Of a stretch of 64,000 nt of DNA, positions 34,248-44,554 are shown piece after piece. The notes beneath the pieces were generated by a model. The model saw only the letters and a list, made by a program, of their open reading frames with translations. It was not told where the DNA came from and searched no databases. Position 1 is the first letter of the stretch, and every line of letters starts with the position of its first letter. The position numbers and the translations under genes were made by a program. Location: positions 178,208,178-178,272,177 of the forward strand of contig NC_064622.1 in assembly GCF_023898315.1 (NCBI RefSeq). The letters are read 5' to 3'. The DNA is from Schistocerca nitens. Lineage: Eukaryota; Arthropoda; Insecta; Orthoptera; Acrididae.

Positions 34248-34641
34248 AATATATGGAAAGGAAGATATGCTGTGGCTTACCAAATGAGAAAGCGCTGGTA
34301 GATAGACACAATAAAAAACACACAAACACACACATAAATTTCAAGCTTTTGCAACCCACGGTTGCTTCATCAGGAAAGAGGGAAGGAGAGGGAAAGACGA
34401 TAGGATGTGGGTTTTAAGGGAGAGGCTAAGTAGTCATTCCAATCCCGGGAATGGAAAGACTTACCTTAGGGGGAAAAAGGGACAGGTATACACTCGTACA
34501 AACACACATATCCATCCGCACATATACAGACACAGGCAGACATATGTAAAGGCCTTGCCCTTACATATGTCCACCTGTGTCTGCACATGTGCAGATGGAC
34601 ACACGTGCGTGTGCGAGCGTTTACCCATCCCTCCCTCTCCC

Positions 34642-34743
34642 CATGGCAAGTCCCCCCGCCCCTGGGACTGGAACGACTCCCCACCCCCTCCCCATGGCAA
34701 GTCCCCCCGCCCCTGGGACTGGAACGACTCCCCACCCCCTCCC
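34642..34743 (+). repeat. Tandem duplication, 2 x 51 bp
   Basis: CATGGCAAGTCCCCCCGCCC through CCACCCCCTCCC occurs twice, head to tail with a 51-bp period and no visible difference. It lies within the GC-shifted foldback arm. Confidence 0.9.
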
Positions 34744-34799
34744 CAAAAAATCCACATCCCTTCGCCCCCCCCCCCCCCATGAAGCAACCGTGGGCCGAC

Positions 34800-34882
34800 G
34801 TGTGTGTGTGTGGGTGGGTGGGTGGGTGGGTGGGTGGGTGGGTGGGTGGGTGGGTGGGTGGGTGGGTGGGCGCGCGCACGCG
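34800..34882 (+). repeat. (TGGG)n tract, G-quadruplex-capable, followed by (CG/CA)n
   Basis: About 15 TGGG units on the plus strand (about 34810-34870), then GCGCGCGCACGCGCGCGCG. Four or more GGG runs with one-base loops make a stable G-quadruplex likely. The alternating purine/pyrimidine end could form Z-DNA. Confidence 0.85.
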
Positions 34883-35032
34883 CGCGCGTGCCGCCACCCA
34901 ATTGTGTCCATCTGCCAGCGCCCGCCCGCCTGGCAAGCCACAGAATCTTTTTATTTTTTTATATATCCTTTCGCCTTTGCCTCTCCTTCCCTCTTTCCTG
35001 ATGAAGCAACCGTGGGTTGCGAAAGCTTGAAA

Positions 35033-35076
<44 letters not shown>

Positions 35077-35170
35077 ATTGTGTCTATCTACCAGCGATTT
35101 CTCGTTTGGTAAGTCACAGCATCTTCGTTTTTTAATATATTTTTCCCATGTGGAATGTTTCTTTCTATAT

Positions 35171-36169
35171 ATGAACATAATACATTTCAAATTGCAAACA
35201 ACTTTCATATTTAAACAAGATGCAAATAGTAAGAACATTCATGTTGGCACTGCTAATGTACATGTAGTGAAGAATCACCTCATTTTACTGTCTGTAGAGA
35301 GAGAGTATCTCCTGTTCCCAGTCAATCTACTTCATAAACATAACTCTCTCTCATGCTGGTATGACTAATTGCTGCATCTTGTGTCAGTGTCTATGCAGTA
35401 AGTGCAAAAATTTTCTTTTTTCTAGCTATGTTACTGCAAGCTGATGTTCAAATTGAGCATGAGCCTGGATTGCAGTTGGGAAAGTAGAGGCAATTCCAAT
35501 GCTGCCCAGTAGGTGAAGGACCATCCTGTGTGCCCACCATGTTTTGTTGGCAGGTTATGCTTGTCCACAATAATGTGACAATTTTACAAGAGCTACCAGA
35601 AGTGGAGAAAATCAGCACTAGCTGATAGATATCTATCTCACAGCGCTGCCAACATTAATCTGCACCTAGATGCAAAGTATTACTGTACACAATGTTAAGG
35701 ATAATGGCACCAGCAGTGCAGGAAGCAGCCAATGTTGCTTTCACTTCACCTCTCCTCCCTCAGCAGTCCTAATCACACCTCCTGCCATTCCCGACAGCCA
35801 CGATGCAAAATGTCAACTTGACATGGATGAACAATATGCTACCTGCCCTACTGCATGCATTCTGTGCATGAGGAAGCTGCTAAGCCAACCCTGCTCACAT
35901 GTGCTCTGCCAGTGCAGTACAATCACGTGCGTTCTGCCAGTGCAGTACAATCACGTATGCTATGGACCGGCTGTAGGACTGCCTGTGCATCAGCTGTTAG
36001 CCCATCCTTGCCCACCTGATGGTGGGCTGTCACTCAAGTTGAAATACCCTGACGTAGCTCATCGCCTTCATGTAGGATCCAATTCCTTTACTCTTATCAT
36101 GGAGACATCTTTGCCAACACTAGTCAGTAATTTTAAAGCCGTCAAAAGCCCTCCTAGTTTCTTGACAGT
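35171..36169. other. Unassigned intronic stretch
   Basis: The one longer frame (35670-36176, 168 codons) contains no motif and has a small internal repeat (TGCCAGTGCAGTACAATCACG twice near 35910-35955, 20+ bases shared). I do not consider it a gene. The segment may be decayed repeat sequence. Confidence 0.4.
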
Positions 36170-36739
36170 GTATTAGGAAGTTTTTGGATAACATTCAAAT
36201 TCTTCAAAAGACTGAAGTAATTCACTACAGCATTGTGCAGGACGATGGCAGCTTGTAGCCTGCAAACATAGATCTGTATGTGTTGACTTGCAGCAGACAC
36301 TGTGTTCCAAGGTTCCATCTGCTTTCCTTCGTACCAAAACATCAAGAAAAGTTGATGTACCAGCTTTTTCCACTTCCACTGTGAAGTTTATATTCAGACG
36401 GGGTGAATTGAAATGCTGAAGAAATGTAGGTAGAGTATCAAGTCCATGTAGCCACATCACAAATGTATCATCCACATACCACAGAAAACGAGAGAGTCAG
36501 AGTGGCTGATGGTCGTGCTTTTTCTTTGAAGTCCTCCATAAAATAATTGGCCACCACAGGAGACAGATGGCTTCCCATAGTGATTCTGTCCACTTGTTCA
36601 AAATATTAGTCGTGAAATAACCAGTAAGTATGTTGAAGTAAGCATGTGTTTAAATAATGCCACCATGTCCTCCACAAACTTGTTGCTAATGAGCTATAAA
36701 GAGCCCTACAAGGAGAGAGGGAGAGAGGGGGGGGGGGGG

Positions 36740-36799
<60 letters not shown>

Positions 36800-37170
36800 A
36801 TCAAAACTTACTAAGAGATCCCACAATTGCTAAGAGTTTTCAGGCGACCTATGAAATCTTCAGAGTTTCAAATATGATGGTCACATTTGCCCATGAGAGG
36901 TCTCAATAGTCATGTCAGATATTTGGCAACAAAATAAGTAAGTTATCCTATGTTATTTACAATGGGACATAGAGGCACCCCATTCTTAAGGATCTTGGGT
37001 AGGCCAATATTCTAGGATGAACTGCAGCCTATTGACACAAACGGTCAGTGATTTGCACTGGAATCGAGCTCTTCCTAATGAGTTCCAAAGTCTCTCTCTG
37101 GATCCTACCCTTCAGATCACTTTTTAACTTACTGTACGCTGGATCATCGAGCAGTTTGTATAGCTTGCTA
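36170..37170 (-). mobile_element. Penelope-like element (PLE) reverse transcriptase remnant
   Basis: On the minus strand, from right to left: YGLPKI-like NIGLPKILKNGVPLCPIV (about 37010-36960), YFVAKYLT and LLRPLMGKCDHHI, then SEDFIGRL. After a GA/CT microsatellite come MGSHLSPVVANYF-like sequence (about 36575-36540) and DDTFVMWLHGLDTL (36472-36430), followed by TSTFLDVLVRRKADGTLEHS. These are the landmarks of Penelope reverse transcriptases, which have YVDDTF at the active site. The GIY-YIG endonuclease part is not present here. It is broken by several stops. Confidence 0.8.
36712..36800 (+). repeat. (GA)n microsatellite inside the PLE reverse transcriptase
   Basis: A G run (36728-36742) inside a GA repeat of about 85 bp falls within coding sequence, just after the SLFT-like motif-A region on the minus strand. 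Confidence 0.9.
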
Positions 37171-37179
37171 ATATATTTT

Positions 37180-37900
37180 GTGCATGAGAGAAGCACAGTA
37201 CCATTTCCTAATCCAATTCCCTCAGCATTGCCTGATTTAATTCAACTGCTTATGATTACATAGTTTTAACTTTTTTGATATTCATCTTAGAACCTCCATT
37301 CTGCTCAATGGTTCTACGAAGTTGTTTGCTATCTCTGACAGAATTACAATGCCACCACCACCAAACCTTAAAGTGTTTTTTTTTCCCCCACTCACTGAAT
37401 TTTGATTATTTTTGCAAATTTGTACTTGGTTTTTTTTACAGCTTATTCAATGTACAGACTAAAATAAATGCTGTATTACTCAATTTAATGCCCTTCGTAC
37501 GCTAGAGCTGCATTCTGGTTTCTGTTTAAGTTGTTTATTTCTTTGCAGTGCCTTTTTTATGAACATTCCTAAGAACTTCAGGATTTCAAAAAGAGTATTC
37601 CAGTCAACATCGGCATATGTTTTCTTTATGTTTATAAATGTAGGTTTGCCTTTTTCAAATTAGCTTTTAAGTCTTAGTATCAATATTGCCTTGCACATTC
37701 TACACTTCTCCCGAACCCAAACTGATCTTCCCCAAGGATGGCTTCTACAACTCCTTCCATTAGTATTTTGCAACCATGACTTATCAACGTGATGAAGGTG
37801 GTAAATACCACTTTTGTGTATTTTAGCAGTACTGGTATTGGAATTTCAACACAAGTGCGACACTTGTCTTTAAATAATTTACTTGTTTACTGTTAATAGG
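37180..37900 (-). mobile_element. Antisense LINE copy (reverse transcriptase palm region)
   Basis: The antisense text follows the same order as at 13545-14330: CTGATTTAATTCAACTGC (about 37230), AGAGTATTCCAGTCAACAT (about 37592), CCAAACTGATCTTCCCC (about 37720) and GTATTGGAATTTC (about 37840). It is the family of 53636-54420, strongly decayed. Confidence 0.6.
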
Positions 37901-38049
37901 TATGTAATACTGAACTGTCACAACTCTGTGCACCAAAAAGCTAAATTCCGGATCTCGGTCCAGACAATCTGCTAAAATAATTCTCAAGACTGAGTGATGC
38001 AAATTATTTTAAAGAAGAAAAATCTCAGCCGACTATGAAACATCTTAGT

Positions 38050-38810
38050 TAACAATGAAAACTCCCGGATTGCATAATAAGTAAAATAAAGGAAAGGAAA
38101 GGTAACTACTCGCCTATAGCTGTCTGATGTGTGATTCTTAGAAACACGCAATAGCAACTCACTTTCATAGTTCAGAGAAACTTGTGCTGGAAAGGAGTAT
38201 CCTAATAGCATGTGTAGTGAAGCAGTTGTTGAAATCATTCGTGTTGTGGTGCACACCATGTTTTGCTAACTGGACACTGAAGACTGTAGCTTGCCACAGT
38301 TGACAGTGGTCATTCATGTGAACAGACAGTTAGTTATTTGTCATGCACATAGAATGCTGCTCATTAATTAAACCTTACAACCATGATCCCATCCCAGAAG
38401 TCTAACAGAAGCTGCTGAACTGGACCTCCAGCAGCACCTCAAGGACTTAGGTCAACACCACAAACCCAACCCTACAGCTCATCCCCCTTCTGGCTGGGTA
38501 CAATACCCCCACAGAATGAACCACTGCCTTTGTTGAGCAACACCTCCAAAACTATTGCCCGTTACCTGTCATCCAACATTCAAGACACTGCTCACTTCCT
38601 TCACTGCCTTTCCACAGTTCCTGTTCCTTTACCACCACACTCCTTGTTGGTCATCATGGATGCATTCTCATACATCACACACCCCTTGCCTGACTGACTG
38701 CACAAGTGGTCCCACAATCACAATTCAATTAGTCAGAGTGCAGTGCAGACAAGTCTGAGGGTACAACCTCCCATACCATGTCCAAACTGCCGAGTCTTTG
38801 TGCAGGCAGA
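38050..38810 (+). mobile_element. Penelope-type terminal arm and PLE coding fragment
   Basis: 38090-38330 resembles a PLE terminal arm (GGTAACTACTCGCCTATAGC). From about 38375 the plus strand reads as PLE protein pieces: SGWVQYPHRMNH (about 38490), RYLSNIQDTAHFLH-like (about 38560-38605) and PPHSLLVIMDAFSYI-like (about 38635-38680), which corresponds to the LLVTMDVSSLYTNI motif-A region. It is short and frameshifted. Confidence 0.5.
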
Positions 38811-39705
38811 AAGTGTTCTTAACTCATTTGCTACGTTAGCATTAAGGTGTGGCTTGTACATTGAAGAAACTATCATTGTGCTTGGTGTCAATCCTTATCA
38901 GATCAGGACAGTCTAGTGGTATTACCTCAGAAACTGTTTTCTGTTGTACTTGCTTAAGGTACCATGTAATAAAGTCCTACTTTTTTTGGGGGGGGGGGGG
39001 GGGGGTGGGGGTGGGGGGGGATACCTGGGCACATTTATTCATTGTAGCGTGCACATCCCACAATGGGACTGAACACTATTCTATATGTTTGAGTTGTGAT
39101 GAAGATTCACTTAAGTGATATTGATAGGCCATAAACTTTTTAGACACAATAACAACAACGATCAGTATTGTTACTGCAGCATTGTTGTGGACACTACAGT
39201 CATTCCTGTAATTCAATCAGGTACACAATAATCGGGTTATCTTACTTCTAGGCAATTTATAATCTTGAACATCAGTTACAATGAAAGTGTTTTGTTGTTC
39301 TCATTAATATAAATTTGTGTAGAAGCTGAGACTATTTGCCAATATCAGTGACCTATCATGATGTAATCTGTGACACATTTTGCAACATTTTAGCACACAC
39401 AATTATGCAGTTTCTGCACAGCTGCAATTCTTGCAGAGCTACATATTACACAACATTATTATGGTGCGTGGGTCACCAGTCTCAAAAGGAAGAGTCATGT
39501 TTGTTGATTTCACTAGCTCTAATCCTGACTGAGGAGACCTAAAAGCTGAATCTTTAATTCTGAATATTATTGTTTGTTTGGTACCATGTTTGAAGTGAAA
39601 GTGTTAGTATTTAAACTTAAACCCAAACTCTTGCTGATGTACTCAACATGTAGTTTCAGAGTCAGCCAACTGTCAGAACTATCATAATGAAAGAGATGCA
39701 AAGCT
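38811..39705. other. Unassigned stretch with poly(G) tract (38986-39020)
   Basis: The G-rich tract contains runs of 12 or more G. Otherwise no features are recognised. Confidence 0.5.
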
Positions 39706-40862
39706 GCATTCGCTGATAAACCAAAACATTATGACCTCTGCCCACTGTGACCCTTGATGCTGCTTGGTGGCACTGCGGGCATGTGATGCAGTAACAAAAG
39801 TATATAAATGGGGCAGAAACGGACATGGGATCACCCTAGCAAAGATACGGGCTGCAAACAGGAAAATCCACCGAGATAAGTGACTTTGACAAAGGGCAGA
39901 TTATTATTATGCAGAGACTGTGAATGAGTATTTCAAAACTGCATCTATGAAAAGAGGTAGAAGTACTGTGAAACTACCACTAGGCACTAAACTGCGGGGC
40001 GTCCAGGACTTTTCACAGAATGTGGGGTTTGGAGGCTTGTCTGCTCTGTAAAGTAGGACAGATGGTGATCTGTGGCCTCTATGCTGGTGCATGCGCAAAT
40101 GTTTTGGAGCACACCATTCATCGTACATTGTTGATTATGGAGCTCCGCAGCAGACCACCTCTACATGTTCACTCAATGACACTGTCAATTACGATTGCAG
40201 TGGGCATGGGACCATCGGAATTCTACTGTCAATCAGTGGAAATATGTTGGCTCTTCAGGTGAATCACATTTTTTTTTTTTTTTTTAATACTAGGCCACTG
40301 TTCCTCTCCACAAATGCCGTCATCGAAGTAAATGGCGACTAAAAACGTGCAGCGCATCATGGACACAGGCTGGTGGGAGCAGTATTATCCTGTGGGAGAC
40401 ATTATCCTGTGCTTGCATGGGACTGGTGGTAGTATTCGAAGACACGCTGACAGCTGTGAACCACCTGGATCCCTTCATGCTTTATATGTCTTCCCTGATG
40501 GTGATGTCATCTTTCAGCAGTATAATTGTCTGTGTTTCAGAGCCAGAATCATGCTACACTGTTTTGAGAAGCATTATCGTGAACTCTTGTTGATGTCTCA
40601 GTGACCTAATTCGCCTGATGCGAATCCTATGAAATCTATTTGGGTCAGTATCGGATGCCATTGCTGCATACGCACATAAGCTGCCCATCATTTACATGAA
40701 TTACATGACCTGTGCATAGACATCTAATTCCACACACCTCCACAAACCTACCAACAAACTATCGGATCCCTGATATGCACAATCAGTGATGTATTTCATT
40801 TCAACAATTGACACACAAGCTATTAAGCAGATAGTCATAATGTTTCGGCTCATTAGCGTACA
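39706..40862 (+). mobile_element. Tc1-like DNA transposon, degenerate, both inverted ends recognisable
   Basis: Left end CGCTGATAAACCAAAACATT (about 39709) and right end, in reverse complement, CGCTAATGAGCCGAAACATT (to about 40857) form terminal inverted repeats of about 26 bp with four mismatches. The right side has TA outside and the left side a decayed TT. The interior follows a Tc1-family order (TGACTTTGACAAAGGGCAG near 39880, CGTCATCGAAG near 40320, TTCAGCAGTATAATTGTC near 40513), but the transposase reading is destroyed by many lesions. A T tract at 40270-40286 is a later expansion. Confidence 0.7.
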
Positions 40863-40939
40863 TTTATAGTAATGTGGGGAATAACAAAAAGAACTATCAC
40901 CCATAAAACATGAAAAGTTACAAAATCAAATATTATAAA

Positions 40940-41095
40940 CTATGGTGATTAATTGCTGTTGTATTGTAGTGAAAGTTGGATACATAAAAAAACGATGACG
41001 ACAGTAAAATACAAGCAGAAGAGAAGAGATTCTTGAGGAGAGCGAAGAGTGACTTAAGAAAAGTTTTTAATTAAGAATTAAAAACAAAATATTGA
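40940..41095 (+). mobile_element. Small LINE ORF2 fragment
   Basis: LLYCSESW-like and TVKYKQKRRDS on the plus strand repeat the reading seen at 8085-8160. It is a fragment of the same LINE group. Confidence 0.45.
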
Positions 41096-41099
41096 TAAT

Positions 41100-42660
41100 T
41101 ATGAACAAGCTGCATTGTGGTCTTCAATATGATGCCATTCTCTATACTAGTCTCTCCTGTGCAAATATCTTCATCTCTGCATAACTACTGCAACCTACAT
41201 CCACTTAAATCTGCCTGATTCGCCTGCAAAAATTTTATCAGCCATCTCACACTTCTCTCCATAGCTAAATTAACTATTCTTGCTGCCTCAGAATGTGTCC
41301 TATCAGCCTTCTATCTATCCGTTCTTCTAGTCAAATTGTCCCACAAATCTCTTTTCTCTCCAATCTGATCCAATATCTCTTACTCTATCTACCCAGTTAA
41401 TCTTAAGCGGCATTAATTTTCAGAAACTTCTTTTCTCTTCTTATCAGTATTGTTTATCCTTGGTGTTTCACTACCAAGTAAAGCTATATCCCAGACAAAT
41501 ACTTTCATAAATGGCTTCCTAACACTTCAGTTTCTATTAGAAGTCAAAATATTTCTCTTTTTCAGCAAAGTTTTTCTTGCTTATACCAGTCTAAATTTTA
41601 TGTCCTCTTTACTTCAGCCATTCTTAATTTTCTGCTCTCAAATAGCAAAACTCATCAACTAACTTTAGTGTCTCACTGCCAGATTCCTTCACAGCACCTG
41701 ATTTAATTTGCCTACACTCACCATTATTCTTATCTTATCTTTGTTGATGTTCATCTTATACTCTGTTTTTCAGACACTATCATTTTATTCAAATTGATCC
41801 TGTGTCTTACAATTTCAGAGACAATTACAATGTCACTGGCAAATTTCAAGATGTCAAAGCTTTTTTTCTTCTCCCTGAATTTTTATTTCTTTACCAGACT
41901 TCTCTTGGTTGCCTTTACTGTTTCCTCAGTGTACAGTAAATAGAGATAGAGATCTACTGCTGCATTTCACTTCCTTTTCAATTACTGCTTTACTTTCATG
42001 TCCTGTATTTTGTCACTGATAACTTTGCAATACCAAAGAGTGTATTCCAGTCATTATTCTCAACTGTTTCTTTCTAAATCTACAAATGCTGATGTGGATT
42101 TGTCTGTTTTCTAAGATAAGTATTGCTTTCCTTATCCCTATATTTCTGCAGAAACTAAAATGCCCTTCCCTCAGGTCATCGTCTATCAATCATTTCATCC
42201 TTTTGTAATTAATCAGTATCAGTACTTTGCAATCACGAATTTTTAAACTGATGGTTCAGTAGTTACACTTGTATTCTTTGTTACTGAGTTTATTACATGG
42301 TTCTTGAAGTATGACTTTTCACATGCTTCGTATATCCACATTCGATGTGGAACAGTTTTGTCAAAGTTCTCCCAAGGATTTCAATAATTTTAAATGTGGT
42401 CACAACACCAGGTGCCTTTTATTTTACTTAGCTGCAGTATTAACACACGTATTTGAAGGGTTAGAAATAGCTGTGCAGGTAAAAACAATCTTATTATGCT
42501 CTTCTTATAACAGTAGCACATCCCATCTTATCTTCTTCAACTTTCTCTTCCCTTTTCATAATAATGTCAAATTTTATTTCCTTTACATAGCCATTCTACA
42601 TTTTATTTCCACTTTTCTGTCTTTCTCTCCTTAATCAGTACTGGTTTTCCACCAGAACTG
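41100..42660 (-). mobile_element. Antisense LINE copy, about 1.5 kb
   Basis: It starts (as its 3' end in antisense) near TGTGGTCTTCAATATGATGC. It passes through the C-terminal region (41150-41420, antisense of the GRPR and RMLK area of 12590-13037), GGTGTTTCACTACCAAG (about 41460), AATTTCAAGATGTCAAAGC (about 41850), GTGTATTCCAGTCATTATTC (about 42040) and CTTGAAGTATGAC (about 42303). The order equals the other copies of this family. It is old, with many stops. Confidence 0.6.
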
Positions 42661-42845
42661 TTTATGTTCAAACACCTCCTCCCCTTTTTTTCCAATTTTT
42701 TTTTTCTATAGGTGGCATTTACATTCCCAAAGTCAAGCAGCTTTACATTTGTCTCATTTTAAAATTTTTAACACACTTTGGTTGTTTCAGCTTGGCCTAT
42801 TACTATGTCCTTAATTTTCTATTTGCCTGTCCATTGCCACCGTCC
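42661..42845. other. Short unassigned spacer
   Basis: AT-rich and pyrimidine-rich sequence between two antisense LINEs. Nothing is recognised. Confidence 0.4.
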
Positions 42846-42986
42846 CCGAACATTTACATTTATATCTACATCTCCATCTACATCTACATGATTACTCTGC
42901 AATTCACAATTAATGGCTGACACAGGGTTCAGTGAACCACCACCAAGTTATTTCTCTACTGTTTCACTCTCAAATGATGCACAGGG

Positions 42987-43045
<59 letters not shown>

Positions 43046-44554
43046 AAGCTCTTCAATCTTTCCGTGAGACGTCTAATTTCTCTTATTTTATCATGATGAT
43101 CATGTCTCCCTTTATATGTGGGCGTCTACAGAATATTTTCACAATCAGAAAAAGTTAGCGGTTAAAATTTCAAGAGAAGATCCTGCCACAACAAAAAATG
43201 CCTTTGTTCTAATGACTGCCACCCCAATTCATGTATGATGCCTTGGCACACACTCCCCTATTTCGCAATAATACAAAACGAGCTGGCCCTCTTTGAACTT
43301 TTTCGTTGACTTCCATCAGTTCCACATGATGCGGATCCCACACTGCACAGCAAAACTCCAGAAGAGGACAGACAAGCATGGTGTAAACAGTCTCTCTAGT
43401 AGACATGTTGCACTTTCTAAGTGTTCTGCCAATAAATCACAGTATTTGGTTTGCCTTCCCCAAAAGAGTATCTATGTGATCATTCCAGCTTAAGTTATTC
43501 AAAATAATTGCTAAGTATTCAGTATAATTCACAGCTTTTAGATTTATGTGGTTTACCTAGTAACCGAAACCTAGTGGATTTCTTTTAGTACCCACATGGA
43601 TGACATCACACTTTTTATTATTTAGAGTCAACTGTCACTTTGCACACTATACGAATATCTTTTCTAAATCATCTGATGACTTTACCAGATGGTAAATGAC
43701 AGCATCATCTGCAAACAATACAATAGGGCTGCTCAGATTACCTCCTAAATCATTTATGTAGATCAGGAACAGCAGAGGCCATAAAACACTTCCTTGGGGA
43801 ACACCTGATATTACTTCTGCTTCACTCGACAACTTTACACAAATTATTAAAAACTGAGACCTTCCTGACAGGAACTCATAATCCGGTCACACATGCAATT
43901 TGATTCGTAGTAAATCATGAGGAACAGTGTTGGAAGCTTTCTGGATATTTAAAAATATGGAATCAATCTGACACCCCCTCTTGATAGCACTCATTACTTC
44001 ATGAGAATAAAGAGCTAGTTGTGTTTCACAAGAATGATATTTTCTGTATCCGTGCTAACTATTTGTCAATAAATCATTTTCTTTGAGGTAATTCATAATG
44101 TTTGAACACATTATATATTTCAAAATCCTACTACAAACTGGCGTTATTGATATGGGTCTGTAATTCACTGGATTAAGCCTATTTCCTTTCTTGGGTATTG
44201 GCATGACTTGTGAAACTTTCCAGTCTTTAGGTATAGATCTTTTGACGAGAGAGCAGTTTATATGATTGCTAAGTATGGAGCTATTGTATCAGCATAGTCT
44301 GAAAGGAACCTGACTGGTATAAAATCTAAAACAGAGGCCTTGTTTTATTGAGTGATTTAAGCTGCTTCGTTACACTCAGGATATCTACTTCTAAGTTACT
44401 CATGTTGACAGTTGGTCTAGGTTCGCAGTCTCGAATATTTACTTTGTCTTCTTTGTAGGACTAGTTTTAGAAAACATTGTTTAGTAACTTTGCTATAGTG
44501 GCAATGTAGTCAGTGACATCACCATTGTTCCCTCACAGTGAAGCTACTGATGTA
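42846..44554 (-). mobile_element. Antisense LINE (CR1/Jockey-like), 3' segment of a composite copy
   Basis: Begins with the 3' end in antisense (ACATCTACATGATTACTCTG), includes an A/T-tract expansion (42987-43043), and on the minus strand reads VYTMLVCPLLEFCCAVWDPH (about 43385-43325), then SGVPQGSVLWPLLFLIYIND (43810-43750, motif B), FADDAVIY (about 43715-43690, motif C) and an upstream palm. It breaks at the TA where a mariner element sits (44555-47845) and resumes at 47846. Confidence 0.8.
42987..43043 (+). repeat. Poly(A) tract of about 57 bases
   Basis: An almost pure A run inside the 3' part of the antisense LINE, producing a poly-Lys frame. Confidence 0.95.

Larger units (their letters stand above)
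34248..35170. repeat. Penelope-type foldback: one left arm and two right arms, one GC-shifted
   Basis: The left arm (34262-34560) reads CTTACCAAATGAGAAAGCGC, TTGCTTCATCAGGAAAGAGG and ATGTGGGTTTTAAGG. The standard right arm (about 34965-35170) is its reverse complement and ends TTTTTCCCATGTGGAATG. Between them lies a second right-arm copy (about 34570-34960) with the same order of blocks, but GC-rich and with many T residues of the sister arms replaced by C. No open frame for a protein is contained. The Pro-, Gly- and Cys-rich frames over it are artefacts. Confidence 0.7.

Noticed and set aside
34405-35368. Long frames on both strands (125-263 codons) rich in Pro, Gly, His or Cys
   Set aside because: They run through the 51-bp tandem duplication, the TGGG tract and TG repeats of a foldback repeat. 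Frames are open on both strands only because of low complexity.
35670-36176. 168-codon plus-strand frame
   Set aside because: No motif, no splice or promoter context, contains a short internal repeat, and overlaps the edge of an antisense PLE.
42913-43158. Frame with a poly-Lys run
   Set aside because: Caused by the 57-base A tract within an antisense LINE 3' region.
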